Source: Blastobasis lacticolella
Taxonomy: Eukaryota; Arthropoda; Insecta; Lepidoptera; Blastobasidae
Reading direction: 5' to 3'
NCBI GenBank assembly: GCA_905147135.1
Contig: LR990041.1
Span: 10,911,907 to 10,975,906 of the forward strand
Length of the DNA: 64,000 nt
The notes beneath the pieces are model-generated. The model saw nothing but the letters and a program-made list of their open reading frames with translations, was not told where the DNA came from and did no database searches. Positions 1 to 12,100 of this stretch are shown here, piece after piece. The translations under genes were made by a program, and so were the position numbers. Positions within the stretch are counted from its first letter, which is position 1, and every line of letters starts with the position of its first letter.

Positions 1-165
1 AAATGTTACTCCAGACAGGCGGCGGACTGCGGTGCGGTCGGGCACTGCGTCGGGACGTTATGGGAGAAACAGCACAATGTTTTGGGCGCTCCAAGGAACG
101 AAATATCCAGGGAAGTCATCAAGCTCTTCAGAGAGATGAAAGATGTCAGGGACATGCTCAATGAG
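1..165 (+). CDS. Prosaposin exon: end of first SapA, start of B1
   Basis: Frame 1 reads KCYSRQAADCGAVGHCVGTL and on through a tryptophan, the second half of a SapA domain. The B1 helix 1 follows but contains no CxxC. The donor is GAG|gtaagt, phase 0. The true start of this exon is outside the window. Confidence 0.93.
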
Positions 166-3100
166 GTAAGTAATGAAAATTGTACGGTTACTCAAAATAG
201 GTATAGGGTATCAATGTCCTGTATTGTTGTAATTATAGCTCCACCAATAAGACTGTTTTAAGACACCAATAAGAAAGAATTCGCGTATCGAGCCTATTAC
301 CGCCAATTTTCGTTGCTAAACTAATCGTCAATTCACCATAAAGTTAAAGTGGAGGTAGATATCCCATGAGCAAATCCAGTACAACTCCAGGTCATTCAAT
401 ACAGGACTACCTTGGCGCTCGCATGCGCTCCACGTGCCGGCGCCTCCCTGTAAGGGCGGCACGCCTGTGCAAAGACAACACAGCTAAGCTGGAGAAGTAT
501 CTATTGCACGTGCTGAAGTCCGACACTTCGCCTGAAACCATGTGCCGGGTCATCGGCATGTGTAACAACGAAAAAGTGGACAGCATCGTTGAGGTGAGAC
601 CCGTTATCCCGGTTTTTTTTCTACTCATTAGGCAGTACATAAAACTGGTGGTATGCTGGTGATGAAGGCTGGATAGTCACCATCGCTTCGTCTGAAAGAC
701 TACAAGACACCTTTACGAATCGTATTGTTGTAGGCGACAGTTACAGCTTTCCCAGGTGCATCGCCTGCTTGTTTTTGCTACCAAGTTTTTGCCCACCGTA
801 GAAACGTACTATATCGATCTTCAATATGTAGTAATAGTCGTTCGCTGTCTGTTCATATTACCGGCGAGAACTTGTTTGTCGTATCAATACTATCGACACA
901 AGTTATCAATATTAAGTAAAAAAGTGCAAGTCGAACTCGCATATAAAGGGTTCCGTACCATTACCAACAATATTTGGGGCCGTTTTGATGCTCGGGCAAC
1001 ATGTTATTGGTCAAATTTTATTTAATTCGAAACCTTGTACCGCGAGACCGAGATTCGCTTGATTTTTTGTATTTCTTGTTATACTTTAGTATTAGCACTT
1101 TTATCATACAAAGTTTAGTGTATGTCGTCGTCGTCATCCTAACGCTTATCCCGGACTCTGCCAGGGTCCGCTATCCTACTCAATCTACTCCACTTTGCCC
1201 GGTCTTCGGCATTCTCTCGTTGTAAGCCGTTGGCTCTCGCATTTGACTCAGCGAAGCGAAAGTTTGGTGCTTGTATGTATTGCCGTTATTACGATAAAAA
1301 AATAACAAAAAAACATTGAAAATTCTTGACAGACATGCGGACGTACGATAGGTTTCCTTTTTTTACTCTTCGGGTACAGAACCCTATAAGAACTCATACA
1401 TACATCGGCATAAAAAAGAAAATCTATTGCATTAAATTAGCTTACTTGGTACAGTCGAGTACGCCAATGTATTGACCTATGCAGTTCATTATGTAACACC
1501 GTGGCTGGCATATTAAAATTTATGATCTTGAACTCTCCTTAGAGATGGCAATTACTAGCGAACACATGCATGCCAGCACGTGACATTCAGAGCCCGTAAA
1601 TGAAACTAACTGCTTGACAATTGCATTTTAAATGTTGCTGGTTCTAAGACAGTATGGATAGTGGATAGCTTGTCCATCGGCTCACGTGTCAATCTACACT
1701 GCAAATAGTTAATTGCTCCTTACTAAACAGAATTTGTGAAGAGGCCGTGTGTGTCCGGTAGAGTAGAATAGCACCAACCCCATACACTCGTGGGTGTCGA
1801 ACAAGGCGACAAATGTTTTCGAGAGAAAATATCTAAGACTCCATAGGCTGAAAAATTTGCATGGGCAGCAGCTTTTTCCATTGTTATATTCATAACACTG
1901 CGATCTCCAACCCGTCTGCCAAGCGTGGAGATTACGGCAATTACCTCCCCTTTCGTAGGAGAGGCTCTAAGTCCTGCAGTGGACTGGTTATATGGGCTGT
2001 GATGATGAAACAGGATTCGCAGTGGTGGACCTAGTTTGTGTTTTACTTTGTATGATGATAAATTTTAGGTAGGTATGGAACTCTCATAGCACAGGTGTTC
2101 AATATACATCTAAAGTATCGAATGTCAAAGGACCATTAATTATGTAAAGTAGCATCGTTATGCCGACGTCTTTTATTGACTGACTGTAATAATAATAATA
2201 TACTACTAGTAGTTAACCACTGTCCCTATTTCTATGATTGTAGATTTATTTTTATATTAACTTCCCTTCTGACGCAGCCGGATAAAAATATGTAGGTGCC
2301 TATATGATAATAACAACTCGCGTGTGCACAATATTGACGTCAAACTTCTTGTACATAAACACGTTTTGGTGCAAAGCTGTCATTGTTATTGATTTTAGAA
2401 TCGCAATATTGTCATCGAATGTTTGGCACAATGCCATCGACAATCGAATTATCATAGCCTATCTAAGTAATTATTCTATAATAGGACAGCTCCTACATCT
2501 ACTCATCCCTACTAATTATTATAAATGTAAAAATAATTTCTGTCTGTTACGCTTTCACGGCTAAACCGCTGCACTGATTTTGATTAAATTCGGTATGGTG
2601 ATAGTTTAGTACCTGAGGATAGACATAGGCTACATTTTATTCCCCTCCACTTGCAAGCTCGCAATACATAGGTTCAATCATCCCCGCGGGCGGAGCCGCG
2701 AGCGGAAAGATAGTAGCGGACCCCGGGCCCTCGCATGCCGCTCGGGATCGCAACCGGGATTTAATGCCTAGATAATGATGACGAGTACTCATTTAGTCAT
2801 TTGAGCGGAGCATAGATATTTTGAATACCTTACAGAGAAAAGTCTGGTGACAACCAATATTGAATCACCATAGTTAGAATCTGAAAATACTCTGTATGTA
2901 TTTAAATTATTTTAGATACTTATATAATGGAACAATGAGAATATCTGCGTGCGTTTTCCTTTCATAAGAGACATAAAGGTGATCTAAAATGTTACAGTTA
3001 GCTGCAACACTGCTATGTTTATATTTAGGAAACTATGTTTAAAAGTAAACATAAAAGTAAATATAATCAACAACAATGTAACTGTTTGTTTCTAAATAAA

Positions 3101-6100
3101 TAAAATAAAATGTTATATCTCTGTATTTCTTTATTGTGTGCAATAAATTGTTAAATAAATAAATAAATAAAATGTAAAGTTAAAGCCATTTTTATACAGA
3201 GTAGGTGTAGACAGAATATAGAGTTAAATAACTGTAAAAACCATTATCCGTTATATGGGTTGACTACTGGGTGCTCATCATTTCGACTGTTTAGAAGTAG
3301 AACTGTTCAGCTATAATTTAAATTTCAATGTTGCAGTAATATGTCTGCACTTACCAAATCAATCCAATCACATTAGTCACGCAGTTTGTTCACGGTTAGC
3401 CTACTTTGGCTCGTTCCAGTAATTCATATCTAATTTCCGATACGATTATGACAAAAATCTTCGTCGCAATCTCAGCAAATGTGACACATATAGTCTTATT
3501 CATTGTAAGCTAGACATATTACTTATCATGTTTGTTTGACGGGACAATGGAACTGATTCTTTTCATTTTTCACAAATAGAAAATTGTATTACAATTGATC
3601 AGGGCTTCGAGTCCGCTAATTTGCTCGACTAGATTAAATTGTAATTGGATCGAAATAGCTGCTCAATGGCAGTTTTAATTGTAGCAGAATACCAAAAAAG
3701 GCGTAAAACTACCTTTAAGCCTTGATAGCGATCCAATTGCATTTCAATCAAACTATTAGCAACAGTAGCAGAGTATCAAAAACGTGTCAAACTGCCATTG
3801 AGCTGCGAATGCCATTAATAATGTAGCGGACTTGAGCCCCAGGTTGGCTGTCTCCTTGTTTGTCGCTGAGTTAAGAGTTAGGTTAAAAAAGAATTAGGAC
3901 CCTCGTGTCGTAGGGTATTCGAATCACCCCCATATGACATACTATTGTTCATAAATTTCGAGATACGATTTTATTTATAAATTTTTTCAGTAATTTCGAA
4001 CTACCAATTAAAAAAGAATTATAGACCATTTTATCAGTCCTGATGTGAAATAGTTTGTTAACTGACCAAAAATTACTGCCAGAAAGCTAAGATTTAAACG
4101 TTTAGAGGATTTATTTATTTTTTAGTTTAACTTAAGTTTACTTAATTTTGCGCGATTCGTTCTCGCGGATCATGGGTTTGTGAACGTGAGCGCTACTCTG
4201 TTACCTGCAATAACAATGGGTCAAGAGGATAAAAGACCGATTTATTGCTATCTTCGGATACCCCAGAACACAAAGGACCAAATTTTTTTTGACGTCAATG
4301 TTCCGGCCAGCCTGTATATTGACAATTTAAAAAATCTAAGAAAAGGAATCTCAAAATCATCGCGGTCGAAATCACGGACAACAGCCAAATAATTGCAATT
4401 GATATTTTATACAGTTAATATAATAGGATAGGAGGTATATATGTATGTATGTTTAACAGTAAATACTGCCAGTACTGTTCAAAGCACATCAATTTCACAT
4501 AATTTAATCGTAATATTTTTACAGAAGAAAAAGATCGCAGAGGTCGTGCTATCAACCGCAAGACCCACAGGTATGTAAAAACTGCTATTATACCTACAGT
4601 CCATAGCCCATGCTATTATGTATATGTTACCAAAAATGTGTGAAGCCTAGCAATTGTATATAATTCCTGGAAAATGTACACAATGGCGTGCCAATTTAGG
4701 AAATGTGTAGAATGGTTTGTCAAAAGCAAAGATCTACATTTTCTAGGAAATGTATGTATTTCCTAGGCATTGTACGCAATTCATAAATAGTAGCAGGAAA
4801 TGTATGTTTTGAGGTTAACAAACACTCGAGCCGTAGCTGTAATAATCGTTTTACAAACGCTCGCCTATTATTAACCACCGCCGAAAAAAAGGGGTGTTTG
4901 TATGTCTGTCTGTGGAATGGTAGCTCCCGATTGGGTTACTTGATTTCGATACGGTCTTTTCTATTTGGAAGCCAGTTTAATCAAGATGGTTATAGCTTTG
5001 TTGTAATTTAGTTCGATTTAGTTGTTTAGAAAATATTTGAGATATATGAATGAGCACCACGGGTGATAACCCCTTGGCTTTTTCTGTCGGTTAGGTTAAT
5101 AAAATGCTGCTTCGATACGTTGCTTGACACATTTCTGATTCCTGTTTAGGAAATGTATGAAATTCCTAGAAATATGACATTTTATACATTGTGTACATTT
5201 CCTAGGAATTCTATATAATGACGGATTACATACATTTCCTGTAACATATATAATACCTACTTACTACGATTAAGTTTATGAATTACTATTACTACTAACT
5301 TTAGTGTAAAACAAGAGAATATTAGTTTCGCGTGGGATGACCCGCTCGGAACTGCGAAACGAGTTTAGTAGATATGACGCGCGGTTCGACTCAGACAGTC
5401 GCGATGACGTCTTTCTCAATACATGTGTCAATTATTTATTGCCTATAGAAAAAAGGCAACGGCAATTATCGTCCCGTATCAATGAATAAATGTAGTCATT
5501 TATTTTATTGTGCACAATGACAGGTATACAATATTGTATGTATTTTGACGTTTTGTCGGGAGATAGTACTAGCACTCCTTGATAATAAAACGAAAACCAC
5601 GCTGGCGTAAGCCTGACTATGAAACCAGCGTTAGACAGCGTTGCAGCACTGCTTCTGCGTTCCACCTAGATAAAAAACGATCTTAATCTAAAACTATCTC
5701 GTATTAGTTTAGATTAGAAGAAGTACTCACACCAACAGAGATAGGTTTCCGGATAGCACAGAAGATATTCAATTCAATTTTTATTCAAAATTCAAGGCAA
5801 TTCAAGGGCCAAATGCATTTTCTCTACGCGACGCGGCGCTGCAATGGATTTGACGTGCCGCGTCGCGCTGCGCCGCGCCGCTCAAGTGCGTCTAGTTCTA
5901 TACAAATTCCATACTAAACTAACCGACGCCGCACCAAGCAGCGTAAATGCTTGCGTACCAGAAGAGTTATTGAAAGCACTGCTTTTTGAATTGAAAGCAG
6001 ACTGGAAACATACGTTAAAAGAAAAAACTATTATTGATATTTGTACTATATGTACTCAACGAATCATCTGTTCAAATATTATTTCAATGGCATTTTTATG

Positions 6101-9100
6101 ATACGCTAAGCATACAATGACTAGTAGCATGCAATAACTTATTAACGTAAATTGTCATAACTCTGGATTGCACTGGGATTCAATTTCATCACGAGAATTT
6201 CTTTTTTTATAATCTCTATTTTTGTTATCTTCCAAGAAAATAGTTATAGATTGTCGATGACTGATACCTTTACGGTTGATGACACCTAGATCAACTTTAA
6301 AGTAACAAAAAATTGTGATATAAAACTAAATCATTGTTTTCTCAGAATAAAGTAGCCCTTTCTGTGCAAACAAGTCTAGTGGGTGCAAGGCGTGTTACGT
6401 AATATGCTAAAGCAGATGGTCGGCTCTAAACTACGTACAGATGATGACATGATATAGACAGTATGTCAGTATTACAAGATTATTAATTTCAGGGCCGTTG
6501 CTGGGATCTGAGCGCTGCACATGGGGACCTTCGTACTGGTGTAGCAACATCAGGTATGTATGCAACACCATTATTTTAAATTCTGTTAACTGTATTATGA
6601 TCTATGGCCCGTGTGGTGACCGGCAGAGTAGAATATAGCGCTAGCTCATATCGCGTGGTAAATCCGGTTTGTACTAGGATCGGCTTTCCTGCTTTTCCTT
6701 CTTCAGTTGCTCTATTCTCGGCATCCTCGCATCGTAAGCGGTGCTCTCGCATCCTACTCGGCGATCTCAATCCATCGACGACCTCTTTCCTGATACCAGT
6801 ACGTTTGCGCACCTATTTCGCAAAAGAGCGCACGATTTAAACTGCCCCTGCAAACATGCCGTTTGTAAGTGTATATCATTTCTGTGATCTACTAGAAGTA
6901 GAAGATGATGTCATTCACTCTAATAAAATTGTGTTAAGAGCTCATTCGATTAACAATTGTTGCCAGTATATGCAAATTGGTTTTCTTGCTAAACTGACTG
7001 AAGTTAGAGCCTAAAGATGAAATTACATAAATCTGCATATCTACCTGAACAATATGAATAATGTCCCAAATAGTAGGTATTGGCCTTCGTAGTTCCTCAT
7101 AGTTCTATTGTCTTCGTTTATAACATGAGCCGCGGAGTTGGCGAGACGGTAAAATTACGCAGTCACGTAACTTGAAACCCAGTGAAATGAAAATGATATT
7201 TACTCTTTGTTACATAGCAAGCGAAGCAGAAGTTTTAAACAACAATGATACGTAAAATGCGGAGCGTGTAACACTTATGTGCAGTCGAATCGTAGGTATA
7301 TTTAAGGATTATTTTCAACTTGGCAGCTCCATCTTCTGTTTACCGCCTGCCTACTGTATCATTATGTCTATGTCTGCCTATTGTTGTATTTATAGGAATA
7401 TTTTATGAAGTCACTATTCGTTTGTTCACTTTTTTTTCACATTATTTCACACTGCGTAGGGTGTCGAAATGGGAATTTTTGTTTGTGAAATTACCTGCCT
7501 GAGGTGCCGAATTGATTTTCAATACAATTTTACCACACTGGTCAGTTTACGTGACACTTTCGATAACTTAATCCTTAAGGTATCACATTCACCTCGCCGA
7601 CGGCGGTGGAGGCCGACATCCAGAGCTCATACTGCTGGTGCTCACATGCGCGCACACATTCCGTGTCCGCTATTTTAACCTCCCAAACCAAAAAGAGGAG
7701 TGTTATAAAAATCATCATGGTGTTGATTTCCCGGTTGTGCTCTCGCGCACGAGGGCCTGGGATCCGCTTTGCCCATGACCCAGGATTTGGCAATTCCGGC
7801 AATTACAGTGGAGCGACTGTCATTTGACCTCCGTGGCCCTGTTACCAGGGAAACCTCACAAGATGGGATCAATCATGGTTACACATTCAGTCGCCAGAAT
7901 GTGCAGGTTTTAATAACAATGTTTCTCACCGTAAGATGATTTGTTAGTATTCAACTAACTACTAATGTACATAACTCAGAAACGAGTCATTGGTACATGG
8001 CGGCCGTGAGATACGAACCTCTCGCTACCTTAATCTAGTAGTTTAGGAGTTGGATGAGTCGGATACCTTAACCACTAGGCCACCGACGCTCCGAAAAAGA
8101 GGAGTGTTCGTTTGAAGCGAATATTGACTGTATCTGTGACATCGTCTGCTTCCTGAACGGATGGACCGATTTCAATGCCACTTATTTTATTTAAATGTTT
8201 TTTATTAGCAGACACTCAAGCGTAGTCTGCAGTATTTACATTTGAGTTAGACGATTCGCCCGCCAACTAAACTAATGCATTTTGTTTGGTACAGTCAGGC
8301 CAAGGAAGTGACTTATCAGTTTTGACAAAACTTCCCGTGTAACCAAAATATCGAGAGACTTATCTGTCAGAATATAATTGCAAGCGAAAATCGTCATTTT
8401 GCTGTATGACGCACCTTCAACATTAGGGCTATAAATCAATTGTACCGTACGGAAATTTGCAATGGTTCCTAGATGCCCGACAGCGAGTGTCAGGCTAGGG
8501 CGTCGTGGACGATGAACCACTGACTCACCGTGCTCGGTCGAGGAACAATGTTCGGTTGTTGCATAACAAGTCTATTGTGAACCGTGACAGTTCTGCCGAC
8601 GATCCTGTTTATGTAGGCCACCCGCCACGGTTGTTGTTTCAACCGATTTAGTGTTGTACCAATTTATTTATGTTTATGCATAGCTATCCCGCTAAGCGTC
8701 GTCTTGAATGCGATAATCCAAGATTTGCAATATAATAAATATGCTTAGACAATTCATGTTATGGGTGCCAGAAAACTGATAAAATACTTATATATGTTTT
8801 TAAATACATGCTTATTACATATTACACCCAGAGCCGTAACAGAAATTAAAATTCATCATTTCAATTTCTACCCGACCGGGAATCGAACCCGGTTTCTACG
8901 TGGCCGACCTGTCAGGTCGTCAATTATTATAATCATCATCATCATCATCAGCCAGAAGACGCCCACTGCTGGGCATAGGCCTCCCCCAGAGATCTCCACA
9001 AAGACCGGTCCTGTGCTTTCCGCATCCAGCTGGTACCTGCGATCCTTACCAGGTCGTCGGTCCACCTTGTAGGAGGCCTACCCACGCTGCGTCTACCGGT

Positions 9101-12100
9101 ACGTGGTCGCCACTCGAGAACTTTACTGCCCCATCGGCCATCTGTTCTTCGAGCTATGTGCCCTGCCCACTGCCACTTCAGTCTGGCAATCCTTAGAGCT
9201 ATGTCGGTGACCTTGGTTCGCTTGCGGATCTCCTCATTTCTGACTCGATCGCGCAAAGAAACTCCGAGCATAGCTCTTTCCATTGCCCTTTGGGTAACAG
9301 TGAGCTTTCTTATAAGGCCCATAGTGAGTGGCCACGTTTCAGCTCCGTAAGTCATCACTGGCAACACACATTGGTCAAAGACCTTCGTCTTGAGACACTG
9401 CGGTAATTGGGACGAAAATATGTGGCGTAGCTTCCCGAACGCTGCCCAACCCACTGCTGGGCATAGGCCTCCCCCAGAGATCTCCACAAAGACCGGTCCT
9501 GTGCTTTCCGCATCCAGCTGGTACCTGCGATCCTTACCAGGTCGTCGGTCCACCTTGTAGGAGGCCTACCCACGCTGCGTCTACCGGTACGTGGTCGCCA
9601 CTCGAGAACTTTACTGCCCCATCGGCCATCTGTTCTTCGAGCTATGTGCCCTGCCCACTGCCACTTCAGTCTGGCAATCCTTAGAGCTATGTCGGTGACC
9701 TTGGTTCGCTTGCGGATCTCCTCATTTCTGACTCGATCGCGCAAAGAAACTCCGAGCATAGCTCTTTCCATTGCCCTTTGGGTAACAGTGAGCTTTCTTA
9801 TAAGGCCCATAGTGAGTGGCCACGTTTCAGCTCCGTAAGTCATCACTGGCAACACACATTGGTCAAAGACCTTCGTCTTGAGACACTGCGGTAATTGGGA
9901 CGAAAATATGTGGCGTAGCTTCCCGAACGCTGCCCAACCGAGTTGGATTCGTCGATTGACCTCTTTCTCGAAATTGGATTTCTCGAATTATTATAATATG
10001 GAGATTATATTGACATGGGGAAATTTCTCTTGAAAGCTATAGTTCCCAATTGACTATGCCAAGTCCTCGCTAACCGCGATGTAGGTACCCATGGTAGAAA
10101 AAACACCTATAGAATATGATCCCCTGCGAAGTAAAGATTGTCGCTTACGCTTCTGTAGTTGATGCCAAACTGAAAAGGCTTCCGATGTACATGTGTACGC
10201 AGTGCGAGGTGCACGATGGGGGATGCGACAATGTGACGTCAAGCCTTGAGGATACTGTCAAAAGTGTACTAAGCGATAAGTGTACAGAAGTCACGGTCAA
10301 AATATGCGAAAGTTATTATCGTGACAACGGCCTGGACACGCACAGTCACTGAAGTTATTTCAGCCTGATTTCCCTTATCCTTAAAACACATAATGTATCA
10401 CGTACATGCATTGTTTATCACCTCAACCCATTATTATTATTCAGAGCGGATAATCTTTGTTATTGTAATACAAAGTAGGACATATTAAACATTTATGATC
10501 TGATGATTAAATAGTAATTGTTGTAATAACATGATAAGTTATAGATTGATCATACCTTTCTATTATCTTTCGTCACTCATTCATTATGATAATTCATCAC
10601 AGAAAAAGGTAAACTTTGTAAATATTTCTGACATTCTGTATAGCATAGAAATTAGCAAGTATTTCCTTCACTTAAGGGTCATACCTATTTTCTACAAAAT
10701 CAAATGTTGAAGCCATTATCACTTCCCATCGATGGGCTCGTTTGCCTCTCTCTATTATAAAACCTCCACTTTTCCGCCACCGCGCCCTCCAATTTCATCC
10801 ACATCATCAACTCACACTGGCACAATAGGGATGAAAACTGATACTAAATCGTCTATTGGTTTGTATATATCACTTCGATTTTAATGCAGTTTTCAACAAT
10901 AGATAATGTGATACTAGTAGAAGGTTTTTGTCACGAGCAAAAGCTAGTATATCATACTTATGAACAAAATATGAAAGTAGCTTTAAAAGTATTAGAAACT
11001 CTGAACGTGAAATAATATGGGTAAAAAAACATAGGTCAAAAAAGAAGAAACAGAAAAAAGTTAGAAAATTGGGGGAGAGAGTTTGGGGTCCAGTGTTTCT
11101 GTTGGCCACTATATAGTATAACTAACATGGCATAGATATGGCAGTACTGATTGGGCACTATGAGCATGAGCATTATGCTGCATTAGAATAAAGCCATCAC
11201 AATAAATGGGTCAAATAGCACAACATGTTCTTCTAAAATGTCCCTGATGTATCGGTAAGCAGTCATAATCCCTTCAACAATTACCACGTTTACGAGCTCC
11301 CAAACATCTCTCCCCACACCATTTGCAATTGTTATTCCTCAAATGGACTATATAATCATTCTCCCTTACTTCTCTATTTTACATTTTTAAATGTGATAAT
11401 AAATAAAATATCATAACAGATCAGTCCACAAAACAATAATTTTCATACTTACTCCTACTTATTTTTGTTGCGCTAATTGTGCCGGTGTGTGTAGATGCCT
11501 GATATCCCAAACTACCTACCGAAAACTGAGTGGACGCTCAACGGACCCCCAAGCATACAATAAAATGTATACAACAACAACAGCAGCTGAATGTACCTCA
11601 AAGACCAGCACCACATCCGATCCCCTTAAGTTGCTGATGTCCTGGGCGACGGTGGTCGTTTTCCAGGTGGACTGTGTGTCTCCGTCTATAAGTAATAGAA
11701 AAAAACCACCCATTTATCTGACCTCTTTCTCCCCAGTACCACGCACGAATGCCAAACCACCAAGCATTGCGTGGAGCGCGTCTGGCCCAAGATAAACTTC
11801 CCGGAAGACACCGACAGCATCTGCAAGATCTGCACGGACATGGTGCAGCAGGCCAGGGACCAACTCGAGAGCAATGAGACACAGGTAAGATGGGACTCGT
11901 TTTCTTGCTTGATTTAGCTTTTGTGCATCCGGTTGTTTTCTGGGGAGCCAATGTTTAATACAAATTATCAAATCTCCGGTTTCGAGATGTTAAAGTGTGA
12001 CTTGAGCCGAACTATACATATATTCTATTCTGTGATATTGCGTGTGACGGTTAGGTGGCTCTTTTAGGAGTCCAAATATTTGAACTGAGTTTGTTATAGA

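Larger units (their letters stand above)
594..4524 (+). other. Prosaposin intron 2 (3.9 kb)
   Basis: It holds a LINE-tail fragment in antisense (about 1112-1225), a SINE family A copy (1743-2010), a short interspersed repeat (2505-2710) and a CAGGG-ended MITE (3600-3843). The small open frame at 4180-4392 was not recognised. The rest is AT-rich, with (AAAT)n around 3100-3170. Confidence 0.7.
6554..11736 (+). other. Prosaposin intron 4 (5.2 kb, repeat-rich)
   Basis: Contents in order: 5' fragment of SINE family A (6605-6650) joined to unassigned sequence, antisense SINE family B (7700-8095), a tRNA-like repeat (8820-8925), a duplicated LINE fragment (8935-9990), a cysteine-containing open frame (10126-10352) and a Tc1-like remnant (11140-11345). 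Nothing else is recognised between 10360 and 11100. Confidence 0.65.

Noticed and set aside
4180..4392. Open frame of 70 codons before the prosaposin micro-exon
   Set aside because: Not in a supported exon, no homologous pattern recognised, and its stop precedes the acceptor used at 4524.
5432..6101. Frames at 5432-5665 (-) and 5844-6101 (+) as genes
   Set aside because: No domain or splice context; the second overlaps a GC-rich inverted repeat.
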